From Aristolochia californica (lineage: Eukaryota > Streptophyta > Magnoliopsida > Piperales > Aristolochiaceae), in the NCBI GenBank assembly GCA_029961685.1, contig JARWKL010000010.1:9383931-9447930 (forward strand): a stretch of DNA of 64,000 bases. The letters run 5' to 3'. A program made the position numbers and the translations under genes. Positions 49,090 to 62,200 of the stretch are shown here, one piece after another. The notes under the pieces were generated by a model, which was given only the letters and a program-made list of their open reading frames with translations, ran no database searches and was not told the origin of the DNA. Within the stretch, counting starts at the first letter, position 1. Each line of letters begins with the position of its first letter.

Positions 49090-51495
49090 TTCATTTTTTA
49101 GTGTGTGAAATAATTTTCTTCTCTTGCATTTGTTATAGTTGCCAAATTATTATGCATGCATAAACTCCACAATTTTCATTTTGTTGTGATCTTATATCTT
49201 TTTTCTTTACGAGAAAAATGGGAGAGTGAAAACACAAGTTTGGATCTGAAAAAAAAAATTTGTGAATCCAAAATCGGAATGCACAAATGCTGAGAGAGAT
49301 ATTTCCAAAAAGTATCTGTGATTTTTAAGGATAGGCAAAAAGTGGGTTGTCGGGCTCCGGTAAATATCCAACTACACGCTAACTTGAGAATTTAATTTTT
49401 TTTACTCCTTGAAATTTTTGTATCATTAGGCCACTTGCATCCTCAACATGTTTCTGGCATTCTTATCCACCACATTTAAAACATGTTAGGTTTAGTTACA
49501 AGTCTCTTTCCTATCCAATCTATTAGGGGTTGTACTAGTGGAACTCCCAAACTTGGATAACAAAACTTTGGGGTTCATTTTTTTTGTGCGTAAAATAATT
49601 TTCTTCTCTTGCATTTGTTATAGTTTCCAAATTATTTTGCATACATAAACTCTAAAATTTTCATTTTGTTGTTATCTAATATTTTTTTTTCTTTACAAGA
49701 AAAATATGAGAGTGAAAACACATGTTTGGATCTAAAAAAAAAATTTGAACATCCAAAATCGAAATGCACAAATGCTGAGAGAGATATTTCCAAAAAGTAT
49801 CTGTGATTTTTAAGGATAGGAAAAAAGTGGGTTGTGGGGCTCCGGTAAATATCCAACCACTCGTTAACTTGAGAATTTAATTTTTTCTACTCCTTGAAAT
49901 ATTTGGATCATTAGGCCACTTGCATTCTCAACATGTTTCTGGCATGCATATCCACCATATTTAAAGCATGTTAGGATCAGTTACATGTCTCTTTCCTATC
50001 AAATCTATTAGGGGTTGTACTAGTGGAACTTCCCAAACATGGATAACAAAAGTTTGGGGTTCATTTTTTAGAGCGTGAAATTATTTTCTTCACTTGCATT
50101 TGTTATAGTTTCGTAATTCTTTTGCAAACATAAACTCTAAAATTTTAATTTTGTCGTGATCTTATATCTTTTTTCTTTACATGAAAAATGGGAGTGTGAA
50201 AACTCAAGTTTGGATTTGGAAAAAAAAATTTGAACATCCAAAATGGAAATGCACAAATGCAGAGAGAGATAATTCCAAAAGGTATCTATGATTTTTAAGG
50301 ATTTGTAAAAAGTGGGTTGTTGAGCTCCGATAAATATCCAACCACACGTTAAGTTGAGAATTTAATTTTTTCTACTCATCGAAATTTTTAGATCATTAGG
50401 CCACTTCCATCCTCAACATATTTCTTGCATGCATATCCACCACACTTAAAACATGTTAGGATCAGTTACAAGTCTCTTTCCTATCAAATCTATTAGGGGT
50501 TGTACTAGTGGAACTTCCCAAACATGGATAACAAAACTTTGGGGTTCTTTTTTTAGTGCGTGAAATAATTTTCTTCTCTTGCATTTTTTATAGTTGCCAA
50601 ATTATTTTTCATACATAAACTCTACAATTTGCATTTGGTTGTGATCTTATATCTTTTTCCTTTACGAGAAAAATGGGAGAGTGAAAACACAAGTTTGGAT
50701 CTGAAAAAAAAATATTTGAGAATCCAAAATTGAAATGCACAAATGCTGAGAGAGATAATTCCAAAAAGTTTTTGTGATTTTTAAGGATAGGCAAAAAATG
50801 GGTTGTTGGGCTTCGGTAAATATCCAACCACACGTTAACTTGAGAATTTAATTTTTTCTACTCCTTGAAATTTTGGACCATTTGGCCACTTCCATCCTCA
50901 ACATGTTTCTGGCATTCTTATCCACTATATTTAAAACATGTTAGGTTTAGTTACAAGTCTCTTTCCAATCAAATCTATTAGGGGTTGTACTAGTGGAACT
51001 TCCCAAACATGGATAACAAAACTTTGGGGTTCATTTTTTAGTGTGTGAAATAATTTTCTTCTTTTGCATTTGTTATAGTTTCCAAATTCTTTTGCATACA
51101 TAAACTAAAAAATTTTCATTTTGTTGTGATCTAATATCTTTTTTCTTTACGAGAAAAATGCGAGAGTCAAAACACCAGTTTGGATTTGAGAAAAAAATTT
51201 GAACATCCAAAATGGAAATGCACAAACGCTGAGAGAGATAATTCCAAAAAGTATCTGTGATTTTTAAGTATAGGCAAAAAGTGAGTTTTTAGGCTCCGGT
51301 TAATATCCAACCACACGTTAACTTGAGAATTTAATTTTTTCTACTCCTTGAAATTTTGGATCATTAGGCCACTTGCATCATCAACATGTTTCTTGCATGC
51401 ATATCCACCACACTTAAAATATGTTAGGATCAGTTACAAGTCTCTTTCTAATCAAATCTATTAGGGGTTCTACGAGTGGAACTTCCCAAACATGG
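49090..51495 (+). repeat. Collinear block D, copy 2 (five monomers)
   Basis: Partner of 29680-32067, with landmarks 49368, 49853, 50338, 50824 and 51307. The right end continues normally through CCCAAACATGGATAAC at about 51488. The other copy is broken at this same word, so the break is in the 32-kb copy. The last monomer is also the first monomer of block C copy 2. Confidence 0.87.
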
Positions 51496-53500
51496 ATAAC
51501 AAAACTTTGGGGTTCATTTTTTAGTGCGTGAAATAATTTTCTTCACTTGCATTTGTTATAGTTTCGAAATTCCTTTGCATACTTAAACCCTAAAATTTTC
51601 AATTTGTTTTGATCTTATATTTTTTTCTTTACGAGAAAAATGGGAGATTGAAAACTCAAGTTTGGATCAAAAAAAAAAAATTGAACATCCAAAATGGAAA
51701 TGCACAAATGCTGAGAAAGATAATTCCAAAAAGTATCTGTGGTTTTTAATGATAGGCAAAAAGTGAGTTGTTGGGCTCTGGTTAACTTGAGAATTTAATT
51801 TTTTCAACTCCTTGAAATTTTTGGATCATTAGGCCACTTGCATCCAGAACATGTTTCTGGCATGCATACCCACCACACTTAAAAAAGGTTTGGATCAGTT
51901 ACAAGTCTCTTTCTTATCAAATGTATTAGGGGTTGTACTAGCGGAACTTCCCAAACATTGATAATAAAACTTTGGAGTTTATTTTGTAGTGCATGAAGTA
52001 ATTTTTTTTCACTTGCATTTGTTAGAGTTTCCAAATTCCTTTCCATACATAAACTCTAATATTTTATTTTTTTTGTGATCTTATATCTTTTTTCTTTACG
52101 AGAAAATGGGAGGGTGAAAACTCAAGTTTGGACTAAAAAAAAAATTTGAACATCCAAAATGGAAATGCACAAATGCTGAGAGAGAAAATTCCAAAAAGTA
52201 TCAGTGATTTTTAAGGAAAGGAAAAAACTGGGTGGATGGGCTCCGGTAAATATCCAACCACACGATAAATTGAGAATTTAATTTTTTATACTCCTTGAAA
52301 TTTTTGGATCATTAGGCAATTTGCATCCTCAACATGTTTCTGGCATGCATATCCACCACATTTAAAACATGTTAGGATCAGTTACAAGTCTCTTTCCTAC
52401 CAAATCTATTAGGGGTTGTACTAGGGGAACTTCCCAAACATGGATAACAAAACTTTGGGGTTCATTTTTTAGTGCATGAAATAATTTTCTACTCTTGCAT
52501 TTGTTATAGTTTCCAAATTCTTTTGCATACATAACCTCTAAAATTTTCATTTTGTTGTGATCTTATAGCTTTTTTCTTTACGTGAAAAATGGGAGAGTCA
52601 AAACACAAGTTTGGATCTGAAAAAAAAATTTTGAACATCCAAAATGGAAATGCACAAATTATGAGAGAGATAATTCCAAAAAGTATCTGTGATTTTTAAG
52701 GATAGGCAAAAAGTGGGTTGTTGTGCTCCGGTAAATATCCAACCACACCTTAACTTGGGAGTTTAATTTTTTCTACTCCTGGAAATTTTTGGATCATTAG
52801 CCCGCTTGCATCCACAACAAGTTTCTGGCTTGAGTATCCACCACACAAAAAACATGTTAGGATCAGTTACAACTCTCTTTCCTATATAATCTATTAGGGG
52901 TTGTGCTAGTGGAACATCCCAAACATGGATAACAAAACTTTGGGTTCATTTTTTAGTGCCTGAAATAATTTTCCTCACTTGCATTTGTTATAGTTTCCAA
53001 ATTCTTTTGCACACATAAACTCTAAAATTTTCATTTTGATGTCATCTGGAAAAAAAAATTTGAACATCCAAAATGGAAATGCACAAATGCTAAAGAGATA
53101 ATTCCAAAAAGTATATGTGATTTTTAAGGATAGGCAAAAAAAGGATTGTTGGGCTCCGGTAAATATCCAACCACACGTTAACTTGAGAATTTAATTTTTT
53201 CAAGTTCTTGAAATTTTTGGATCATTAGGCCACTTGAATCCTAAACATGTTTCTGGCATGCATATCCACCACATTTAAAACATGTTAGGATTAGTTACAA
53301 GTCTCTTTCCTATCAAATCTATTAGGGGTTGTACAAGTGGAACTTCCCTTACAAGGATAACAAAACATTGGGGTTCATTTTTTATTGCGTGAAATAATTT
53401 TCTTCACTTGCATTTGTTACAGTTTCCAAATTCTTTAGCATTCATAAACTCTAAAATTTTCATTTTGTTGTGATGTTATATCTTTTTTCTTTGCAAGAAA
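51496..53500 (+). repeat. Collinear block C, copy 2
   Basis: Continues the match to 41880-44400. GGCTCTGGTTAACTTG at about 51773-51788 lacks about 20 bp including the whole CCAACCACACG box, with GGTTAA/GTTAAC similarity at the ends. Remaining landmarks are 52254, 52739 and 53167. Confidence 0.85.
52739..53166 (+). repeat. Short monomer lacking the TTTACGAG segment (428 bp)
   Basis: GATGTCATCTGGAAAAAA near 53037-53055 joins the GTGATCT word directly to the ATCTGAAAAAA word. About 57 bp that normally hold TTTTTTCTTTACGAGAAAA and GTGAAAACTCAAG are missing. ATCT occurs at both ends. Confidence 0.88.
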
Positions 53501-54829
53501 AATGGGAGAGTGAAAACTCAAGTTTGGATCTGAAAAAAAAAAATTAGAACATCATAAATCTAAATGCACAAATGCTGAGAGAGATAATTCCAAAAAGTCT
53601 CTGTGATTTTTAAGGATAGGCAAAAAGTGGGTTGTTGGGTTCCGGTAAATATCCAACCACACGTTAAGTTGAGAATTTAATTTTTTCTACTCCTTGAAAT
53701 TTTTCGATCATTAGGCCACTTGCATCCTCAACATGTTTCTGGCATGCATATCCACCACACTTAAAACATGTTAGGATGCGTTACAAGTCTCTTTCCTATC
53801 AAATCTATTATGGGTTGTTCTAGTGGAACTTACCAAACATGGATAACCAAACCTTTGAGTTCATTTTTTAGTGTGTGAAATAATTTTCTTCACTTGCATT
53901 TGTTAAAGTTTCTAAATTCTTTTTCATACATAAACTCTAAAATTTTATTTTTGTTTTGATCTTATTTCTTTTTTCTTTATGAGAAAAATGGGAGAGTGAA
54001 AACTCAAGTTTGGATATGAAAAAAAAAATTGAACATCCATAAAAGAAATGCACAAATGCTGAGAAAGTTAATTTCAAAAAATATCTGTGATTTTTTAAGA
54101 TAGCCAAAAAGTGGGTTGTTGGGCTCCGATAAATATCCAACCACACGTTAACTTGAGAATTTAATTTTTTCTACTCCTCGAAATTTTCAGATCATTAAGC
54201 CACTTGCATCCTCAAGATGTTTCTGGCATGCATATCCACAACATTTAAAACATGTTAGGATCAGTTACAAGTCTCTTTCCTATAAAATCTATTAGGGGTT
54301 GTACTAGTGGAACTTCCCAAACATGGATAACAAAACTTTGGGGTTCATTTTTTAGTGTGTGAAATAATTTTCTTCTCTTGCATTTGTTATAGTTTCCAAA
54401 TTCTTATGCATACATAAAATCTAAGATTTTCATTTTGTTGTGATCATATATCGTTTTTCTTTGCAAGAAAAATGGAAGAGTGAAAACAAAAGTTTGGATC
54501 TGAAAAAGAAAATTTTGAACATCCAAAATGGAAATGCAAAAATACTGAGAGAAATAATTCCAAAAAGTATCTGTGATTTTTAAGGATAGGCAAAAAGTGG
54601 GTTGTTGGGCTCCGGTAAATATCCCACCACACGTAAACTTGAGAATTTAATTTTTTCTACTCCTTGAAATTTTTTGATCATTTGGCCACTTGCATCCTCA
54701 ACATGTTTCTGGCATGCATATCCACCACACTTAAAACATGCTAGGAACAGTTACAAGTGTCTTTCCTATCAAATCTCTTAGGGGTTGTACTAGTGGAACT
54801 TCTAAAACATGGAAAAAAAAACTTTAGAG
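53501..54829 (+). repeat. Satellite monomers, 53.5-54.8 kb
   Basis: Landmarks are 53653, 54137 and 54623. About 53745-54140 is the partner of 28600-29000 (offset about 25,143 bp). No gene or foreign insertion. Confidence 0.88.
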
Positions 54830-56280
54830 TTCATTTTTTAGTGCACAAAATAATTTTCTTTACTTGCATTTGTTATAGTTTGTAATTTTTTTTGCATACA
54901 TAAACTCTAAAATTTTCATTTTGTTGTGATCAAATATCTTTTTTCTTTACAAGAAAAATGGGAGAGTGAAAACTCAAGTTTTGATCTGAAAAAAAAAATT
55001 GAACATCATAAATGGAAATGCACAAATGCTAAGAGAGATAATTGAAAAAAGTGTCTGTGATTTTTAAGGATAGACAAAAAGTGGATTGTTGCGCTCCGAT
55101 AAAGATCAAACCACACGTTAATTTGAGAATTTAAATTTTTCTACTCGAAATTTTTGGATCATTAGGCCACTTGCATCCTCAACATGTTTCTGGCATGCAT
55201 TTCCACCGCACTTAAAACATGTTAGGATCAGTTGGAAGTCTCTTTCCTATCAAATCTATTAAGGGTTGCACTAGTGGAACTTCCCAAATGTGGATAACAA
55301 AACATTGGAGTTCATTTTTTAGTGCGTGAAATAATTTTCTTCACTTGCATTTGTTATAGTTTCCAAGTTCTTTTGCATACATAAACTGTAAAATTTTCAT
55401 TTTGTTGTGATCTTATATCTTTTTTCTTTACGAGAAAAATGGGTGAGTGAATACTCAAGTTTGGATCTGAAAAACAAAATTAAACATCCAAAATGGAAAT
55501 GTTGAGAGAGATAATTCCAAAAAATAGCTGTGATTTTTTAGGATAGGAAAAAAGTGGGTTGTTGGCCTCCGGTAAATATCCAACCACACGAAACTTGAGA
55601 ATTTAATTTTTTATACTCCTTGAAATTTTTGAATCATTTGGCCACTTGCATCCTCAACATGTTTCGGACATGCATATCCACCACACTTAAAACATGTTAG
55701 GAACAGTTACAAATCTCTTTCCTTTCAAATCTATTAGGGGTTGTACTAGTGGCACTTCCCAAACATAGATAACAAAAGTTTGGAGTTCATTTTTTAGTGC
55801 ACGAAAGAATTTTCTTTACTTGCATTTGTTATAGTCTCCAAATTCTTTTGCATACATAAACTCTAAAATTTTCATTTTGTTGTGATCAAATATCATTTTT
55901 CCTTACGAGAAAAATGGAAGAGTGAAAACTCAAGTTTCGATCTGAAAAAAAAAAAAATTGAACATCATAAATGGAAATTCACAAATGCTAAGAGAGATAA
56001 TTGAAAGAGTATCTGTGATTTTTAAGGATAGGCAAAAAGTGGGTTGTTGGGCTCCAATAAATATCCAACCACACGTTAACTTGAGAATTCAATTTTTTCT
56101 ACTACTTGAAATTTTTCGATCATTAGGCCACTTGCATCCTCAACATGTTTCTGGCATGCATATCCACCACACTTAAAACATGTTAGGATCAGTTACAAGT
56201 CTCTTTCCTTTCAAATCTATTAAGGGTTGTACTAGTGGAACTTCCCAAACGTGGATAAAAAAACTTTGGTGTTCATTTTT
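54830..56280 (+). repeat. Collinear block E, copies 2 and 3 (two-monomer unit)
   Basis: Landmarks are 55107, 55580 and 56065. The first and third monomers share GATCAAATATC, GAACATCATAAATGG, GCTAAGAGAGATAATTGAA and CTATTAAGGGTTG and lie 958 bp apart. They bracket an ordinary monomer that lacks 8 bp in GGAAATGTTGAGAG near 55495. The same variant set occurs once at 36531-37020. A 13-A run lies at about 55945. Confidence 0.83.
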
Positions 56281-59200
56281 TAGTGCGCGAAATAATTTTC
56301 TCCATTTGCATTTATTATAGTTTCAGAATGCTTTTGCATACATAAACTCTAAAATTTTCATTTTGTTCTTATCTTATATCTTTTTTCTTTATGAGAAAAA
56401 TGGGAGAGTGAAAACACAAGTTTGGATTTGAAAAAAAAAATTGAACATCCAAAATAGAAATGCACAAATCCTGAGGGAGATAATTCCAAAAATAAATTGT
56501 GATTTTAAGGAGAGGTAAAGAGTGGGATGTCGGGCTCCGGTAAATATCCAACACACGTTAACTTGAGAATTTAATTTTTTGTACTCCTTCAAATTTTTGG
56601 ATCATTTGGCCAGTTGCATCGTCAACATGTTTCTGGCATGCATATCCACCAGACTTAAAACTTGTTAGGATCACTTACAAGTCTCTTTCCTATCAAATCT
56701 ATTAGGGGTAGTACTAGTGGAACTTCCCAAACATGGATAACAAAACTTTGGAGTTCATTTTTTAGTGCGTAAAATAATTTTCTTCACTTGCATTTGTTAT
56801 AGTTTCCAAATTCGTTTGCATACATGAACTCTAAAATTTTAATTTTGTTGTGATCTTATATCTTTTTTCTTTGCGAGAAAAATGGGAGAGTAAAAACTCA
56901 AGTTTGGATCTTAAAAAAATAATTTAACATCCAAAATGGAAATGCACAAATGCTGAGAGAGATAATTCCAAAAAGTATCAGTGATTTTTAAGGATAGCCA
57001 AAAAGTGGGTTGTTGGGCTCCGGTAAATATCCAACCACACGTTAACTTGAGAATTTAATTTTTCTACTCCTTGAAATTTTTGGATCATTAGGCCACTTGC
57101 ATCCTTAACATGTTTATGGCACGCATATCCACCACACTTAAAACATGTTAGGATCAGTTACAAGTCTATTTCCTGCCAAATCTATTTGGGGTTGTACTAG
57201 TGGAACTTCCCAAACCTGGATAACAAAACTTTCGTGTTCATTTTTTAGTGTGGGAAATAATTTTCTAAATTTGCATTTGTTACATTTTCCAAATTCTTTT
57301 GCATACATAAACTCTAAAATTTTCATTTTGTTGTGATCTCATATCTTTTTTCATTACAAGAAAAATGGGAGAGTGAAAACTGAAGTTAGATCCAAAAAAT
57401 AAAATTTGAACATCCAAAATGGAAATACACAAATGCTGAGAGAGATAATTCCAAAAAGTATCCGTAATTTTTAAGGATAGGCAAAAAGTGGGTTGTTGGG
57501 CTGCGGTAAATATCCAACCACACGTTAACCTGAGAATTTAATTTTTTCTGCTCCTTGAAATATTTGGATCATTAGGCGATTTGTACCCTGAACTTGTTTC
57601 TTTCATGCAAATTCCCCAGACTTAAAACATGTTAGGATCAATTACAAGTCTCTTTCCTATCAAATCTATTAGGGTTTGTACTAGTGGAACTTCCGAGACA
57701 TGGATAAAAAAACATTGGAGTTTATTTTTTAGTGCGTGAAATAATTTTCTTCGCTTGCATTTGTTATAGTTTCCAAATTGTTTTGCATACATAAAATGTA
57801 AAATTTGAATTTTGTTGTCATCTTATATCTTTTTTTTGTACGAGAAAAATTGGAGAGTGAAAACTAAAGTTTGGTTCTGAAAAAAAAAATTGAACATCCA
57901 AAATGGATATGCACAAATGGTGAGAGAGATAATTCCAAAAAGTATCAGTGATTTTTAAGGATAGGCAAAAAGTGTGTTGTTGGGCTCCGGTAAATATCCA
58001 ACCACACGTAAACTTCAGAATTTAATTTTTTCTACTCCTTGAAATTTTTTGATCATTTGGCCACTTGCATCCTCAACCTGTTTCTTCCATGCATATCCCC
58101 TAGACTGAAAACATGTTAGGATCAGTTACAAGTCTATTTCCTATCAAATCTATTAGGGTTTGTACTAGTGGAACGTCCAAAACATGGATAAAAAAACTTT
58201 GGAGTTCATTTTTTAGTGCATGAAATAATTTTCTTTGCTTGCATTTGTTATAGTTTCCAAATTCTTTTGCATACATAAACCGTATAATTTTCATTTTGTT
58301 GTGATCTTATATCTTTTTTATTTACGAGAAAAATGGGAGAGCGAAAACTAAAGTTTGCATCTGAAAAAAAAAATGAACATCCAAAATGGAAATGCACAAA
58401 TGCTGGGAGAGATAATTTGAAAAATTATATGTGATTTTTAAGGATAGGAAAAAAGTGGGTTGTTGGGCTCCGGTAAATATCCAACCACACTTAAACCTGA
58501 GAATTTAATTTTTTCTACACCTTAAAATTTTGGGATCATTTGGCTACTTGCATCCTCAACTTGTTTCTGGCATGCATTTCCACCACACTTAAAACATGTT
58601 AGGATCAGTTACAAGTCTCTTTCCTATCAATCTATTAGGGGTTGTACTTGTGGAACTTTCCAAATTCTTTCCAAATTTTTTAGTGCGCGAAATAATTTTC
58701 TTCACTTGCTTTTGTTATAGTTTCCAAATTCTTTTGCTTACATAAACACTAAAATTTTCTTTTTGTTGTGATCTAATGTCTTTTTTCATTATGAGAAAAA
58801 TGGGAGAGTGAAAACTCAAGTTTGGATCTGAAAAAATAACATTGAACATCCAAAATGGAAATGCATCAATGCTGATAGAGATATTTCCAAAAAGTATCTG
58901 TGATTTTTAAGGATAGGCAAAAAGAGTGGGTTGTTGGACTCCGGTAAATATCCTACGACAGGTTAACTTGAGAATTTAATTTTTTCTACTCTTTGAAATT
59001 TTTGGATCATTAGGCCACATGCATCCCCAACATGTTTCTGGCATGCATATCCAACACACTTAAAACATGTTAGGGTCAATTACAAGTCTCTTTCCTATCA
59101 AATCTAATAGGGGTTGTACTAGTGGAACATCCCAAACATGGATAACTAAACTTTGAAGTTCATTTTTTAGTGCGTGAAATAATTTTCTTCGCTTGCATTT

Positions 59201-62200
59201 GTTATAGTTTCCAAATTCATTTGCATACATAAACTATAAAATTTTCATTTTGTTGTGATCAAATATCTTTTTTCGTTACGAGATAAATGGGAGAGTGAAA
59301 ACTCAAGTTTGGATCTGAAAAAAAAAATTGAAGATCCACAATGGAAATGCACAAATGTGGAAAGAGATAATTTTAAAAAGTATCTATGACTTTTCAGGAT
59401 TGGAAAAAAGTGGGTGGTTCGGCTCCGGTAAATATCCAACCACATGTTAACTGGAGAATTTAATTTTTTCTACTCCTTGAAATTTTTGGATCACTAGGCC
59501 ACTAGCAACGTCAACATGTTTTTGGCATGCATATCCACCACACTTAAAACATGTTAGGATCAGTTACAAGTCTCTTTCCTATCAAATCTAATAGGGGTTG
59601 TATTAGTGGAACCTCCCAAACATGGATAACAAAACTTTGAAGTTCATTTTTTAGTGCGTGAAATAATTTTCTTCACTTACATTTGTTATAGTTTCCAAAT
59701 TCTTTTGCATACATAAACTCTAAAATTTTTATTTTGCTGTGATCTTATTTCTTTTTTCTTTCCGTGATAAATGTGAGAGTGTAAACTCAAGTTTTTATCT
59801 GAAAAAAATAATTTGAACATCCAAAATAGAAATGCACAAATGCTGAGAGAGATAATTCCAAAAAGTATCTGTGATTTTTAAGGATAGGGAAAAAGTGGGT
59901 TGTTAGGCTTCGGTAAATACCCAACCACACGTTCACTTGAGAATTTAATTTTTTCTACTCCTTGAAATTTTTGGATCATTAGGCCACTTGCATCCGCAAC
60001 ATGTTTCTAGCATGCATATCCCCCACACTTAAAACATGTTAGGATAGTTACAAGTCTCTTTCCAATCAAATCTATTACGAGTTGTACTAGTGGAACTTCT
60101 CAATCATGCATAACAAAACTTTGGAGTTCATTTTTTAGTGCGTGAAATAATTTTCTTCACTTGCATTTGTTATAGTTTCCAAATTCTTAAGCATACATAC
60201 ACTCTAATTTTTTTTTTTGTTGTGATCTTCTATCTTTTTTCTTTATGAGAAAAATGGGAGATTGAAAACTCAAGTTTGGATCTGAAAAAAACAAAATTGA
60301 ACATCCAAAATGTAAATGCACAAATGTTGAGTGAGATAATTCCAAAACGTATCTGTGATTTTTAAGGATAGGCAAAAAGTGGGTTGTTGGGCTCCGATAA
60401 ATATCCAACCACACGTTAACTTGAGAATTTATTTTTTCCTACTCCTTGAAAAACACAGATTCTTTTGCATACATAAACTCTAAAATTTTCATTTTGTTGA
60501 GATGTTATACCTTTTTTATTTACGTGAAAATTGGGAGAGTGAAAACTCAAGTTTGAATCTGATAAAAAAAATTTTGAACATCTAAAATGGAAATGCAAAA
60601 TGCTGAGAGAGATAATTCCAAAAAGTATCTGTGATTTTCATGGATAGCCAAAAATTGGGAAATTCGAAATCGGTAAAGACCCTACCTCACGTTAACTTGA
60701 GAATTTAATTTTTTCTACTCCTTGAAATATTTGGATCATTAGGCCACTTGCATCCTCAACATGTTTCTGGCATGGATATCCCCCACACTTAAAACATGTT
60801 AGGATCAGTTACAAGTCTCTTTCCTATCAAATCTATTAGGGGTTGTACTAGTGGAGCTTCCCAAATATGGATAACAAAACTTTGGAGTTCATTTTTTAGT
60901 GCGTGAAATAATTTTCTTCACTTTTATTTGTTCTAGTTTCCAAATTCTTTTGCATACATAAACTCTAAAATTTTAATTTGGTTGTGATCTTATATCTTTT
61001 TTCTTTATGAGAAAAATGGGAGAGTGAAAACTCAAGTTTGGATTTGAAAAAAAAAAATTTTAACATCGAAAATGGCAATGGACAAAAGCTGAGAGAGATA
61101 ATTCCAAAAAGTATCTGTTTTTTTTAAGGATAGGAAAAAAGTGGGTTGTTGGGCTTCGGTATATACCCAACCACACGCTCACTTGAGAATTTAATTTTTT
61201 CTACTCCTTGAAATTTTTGGATCATTAGGCCACATGCATTCTCAACATGTTTATGGCATGCATATCACCCACACTTAAATCTTGTTAGGATAGTTACAAA
61301 TCTCTTTCCAATCAAATCTATTATGAGTTGTACTAGTGGTACTTCCCAAACATGCATAACAAAACTTTGGAGTTCATTTTTAAGTGCGAGAAATAATTTT
61401 CTTCACTTGCATTTGTTATAGTTTCCAAATTCTTTTGCATACATAAACTCTAAAATTTTCATTTTGTTGTGATCTTATATCTTTTTCTTTACGAGAAAAA
61501 TGGGAGAGTGGAAACTCAAGTTTGGATTTGAAAAAGAAAATTTTGAACATCCAAAAAGGAAATGCAAAAATGCTGAGAGAGATAATTCCAAAAAGTATCT
61601 GTGATTTTTAAGGATAGGCAAAAAGTGGGTTGTTCGGCTCCTGTAAATATCCAACCACACGTTAACTTGAGAATTTAATTTTTTCTACTCCATGAAATTT
61701 TGAGATCATTAGGCCACTTGCTTCCTCAACAATTTCTGGCATGCATATCCACCACACTTAAAACATGTTAGGATCAGTTACAAGTATCATTCCTACCAAA
61801 TCTATTTGGGGTTGTACTAGTGGAACTTCCCAAACATGGATGACAAAACTTTGGAATTCATTTTTTAGTGCATGAAAAAATTTTATTCACTTACATTGTT
61901 ATAGTTTCCAAATTCTATTGCATACATAATGACTAAAATTTTCATTTTTTTTTATCTTATTTCTTTTTTCTTTACGAGAAAAATGGGAGAGTGAAAACTC
62001 AAGTTTGGCTCTAAAAAAAAAAATTTGAAGATCCAAAATGGAAATGCACAAATGCTAAGAGTGATAATTCAAAAATGTATCTGTGATTTTTAAGGATAGG
62101 CAAAAAGTGGGTTGTTGGGCTTCGGTAAATATCCAACCACATGTTAACTTGAGAATTTAATTTGTTCTACTCCTTGAAGTTTTTGGATCATTAGGCTACT

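Noticed and set aside
22950..53500. Possible CRISPR-like or phage-type repeat and spacer arrangement
   Set aside because: The repeat unit is 485 bp with no unique spacers, and whole units diverge gradually. This is tandem satellite structure.
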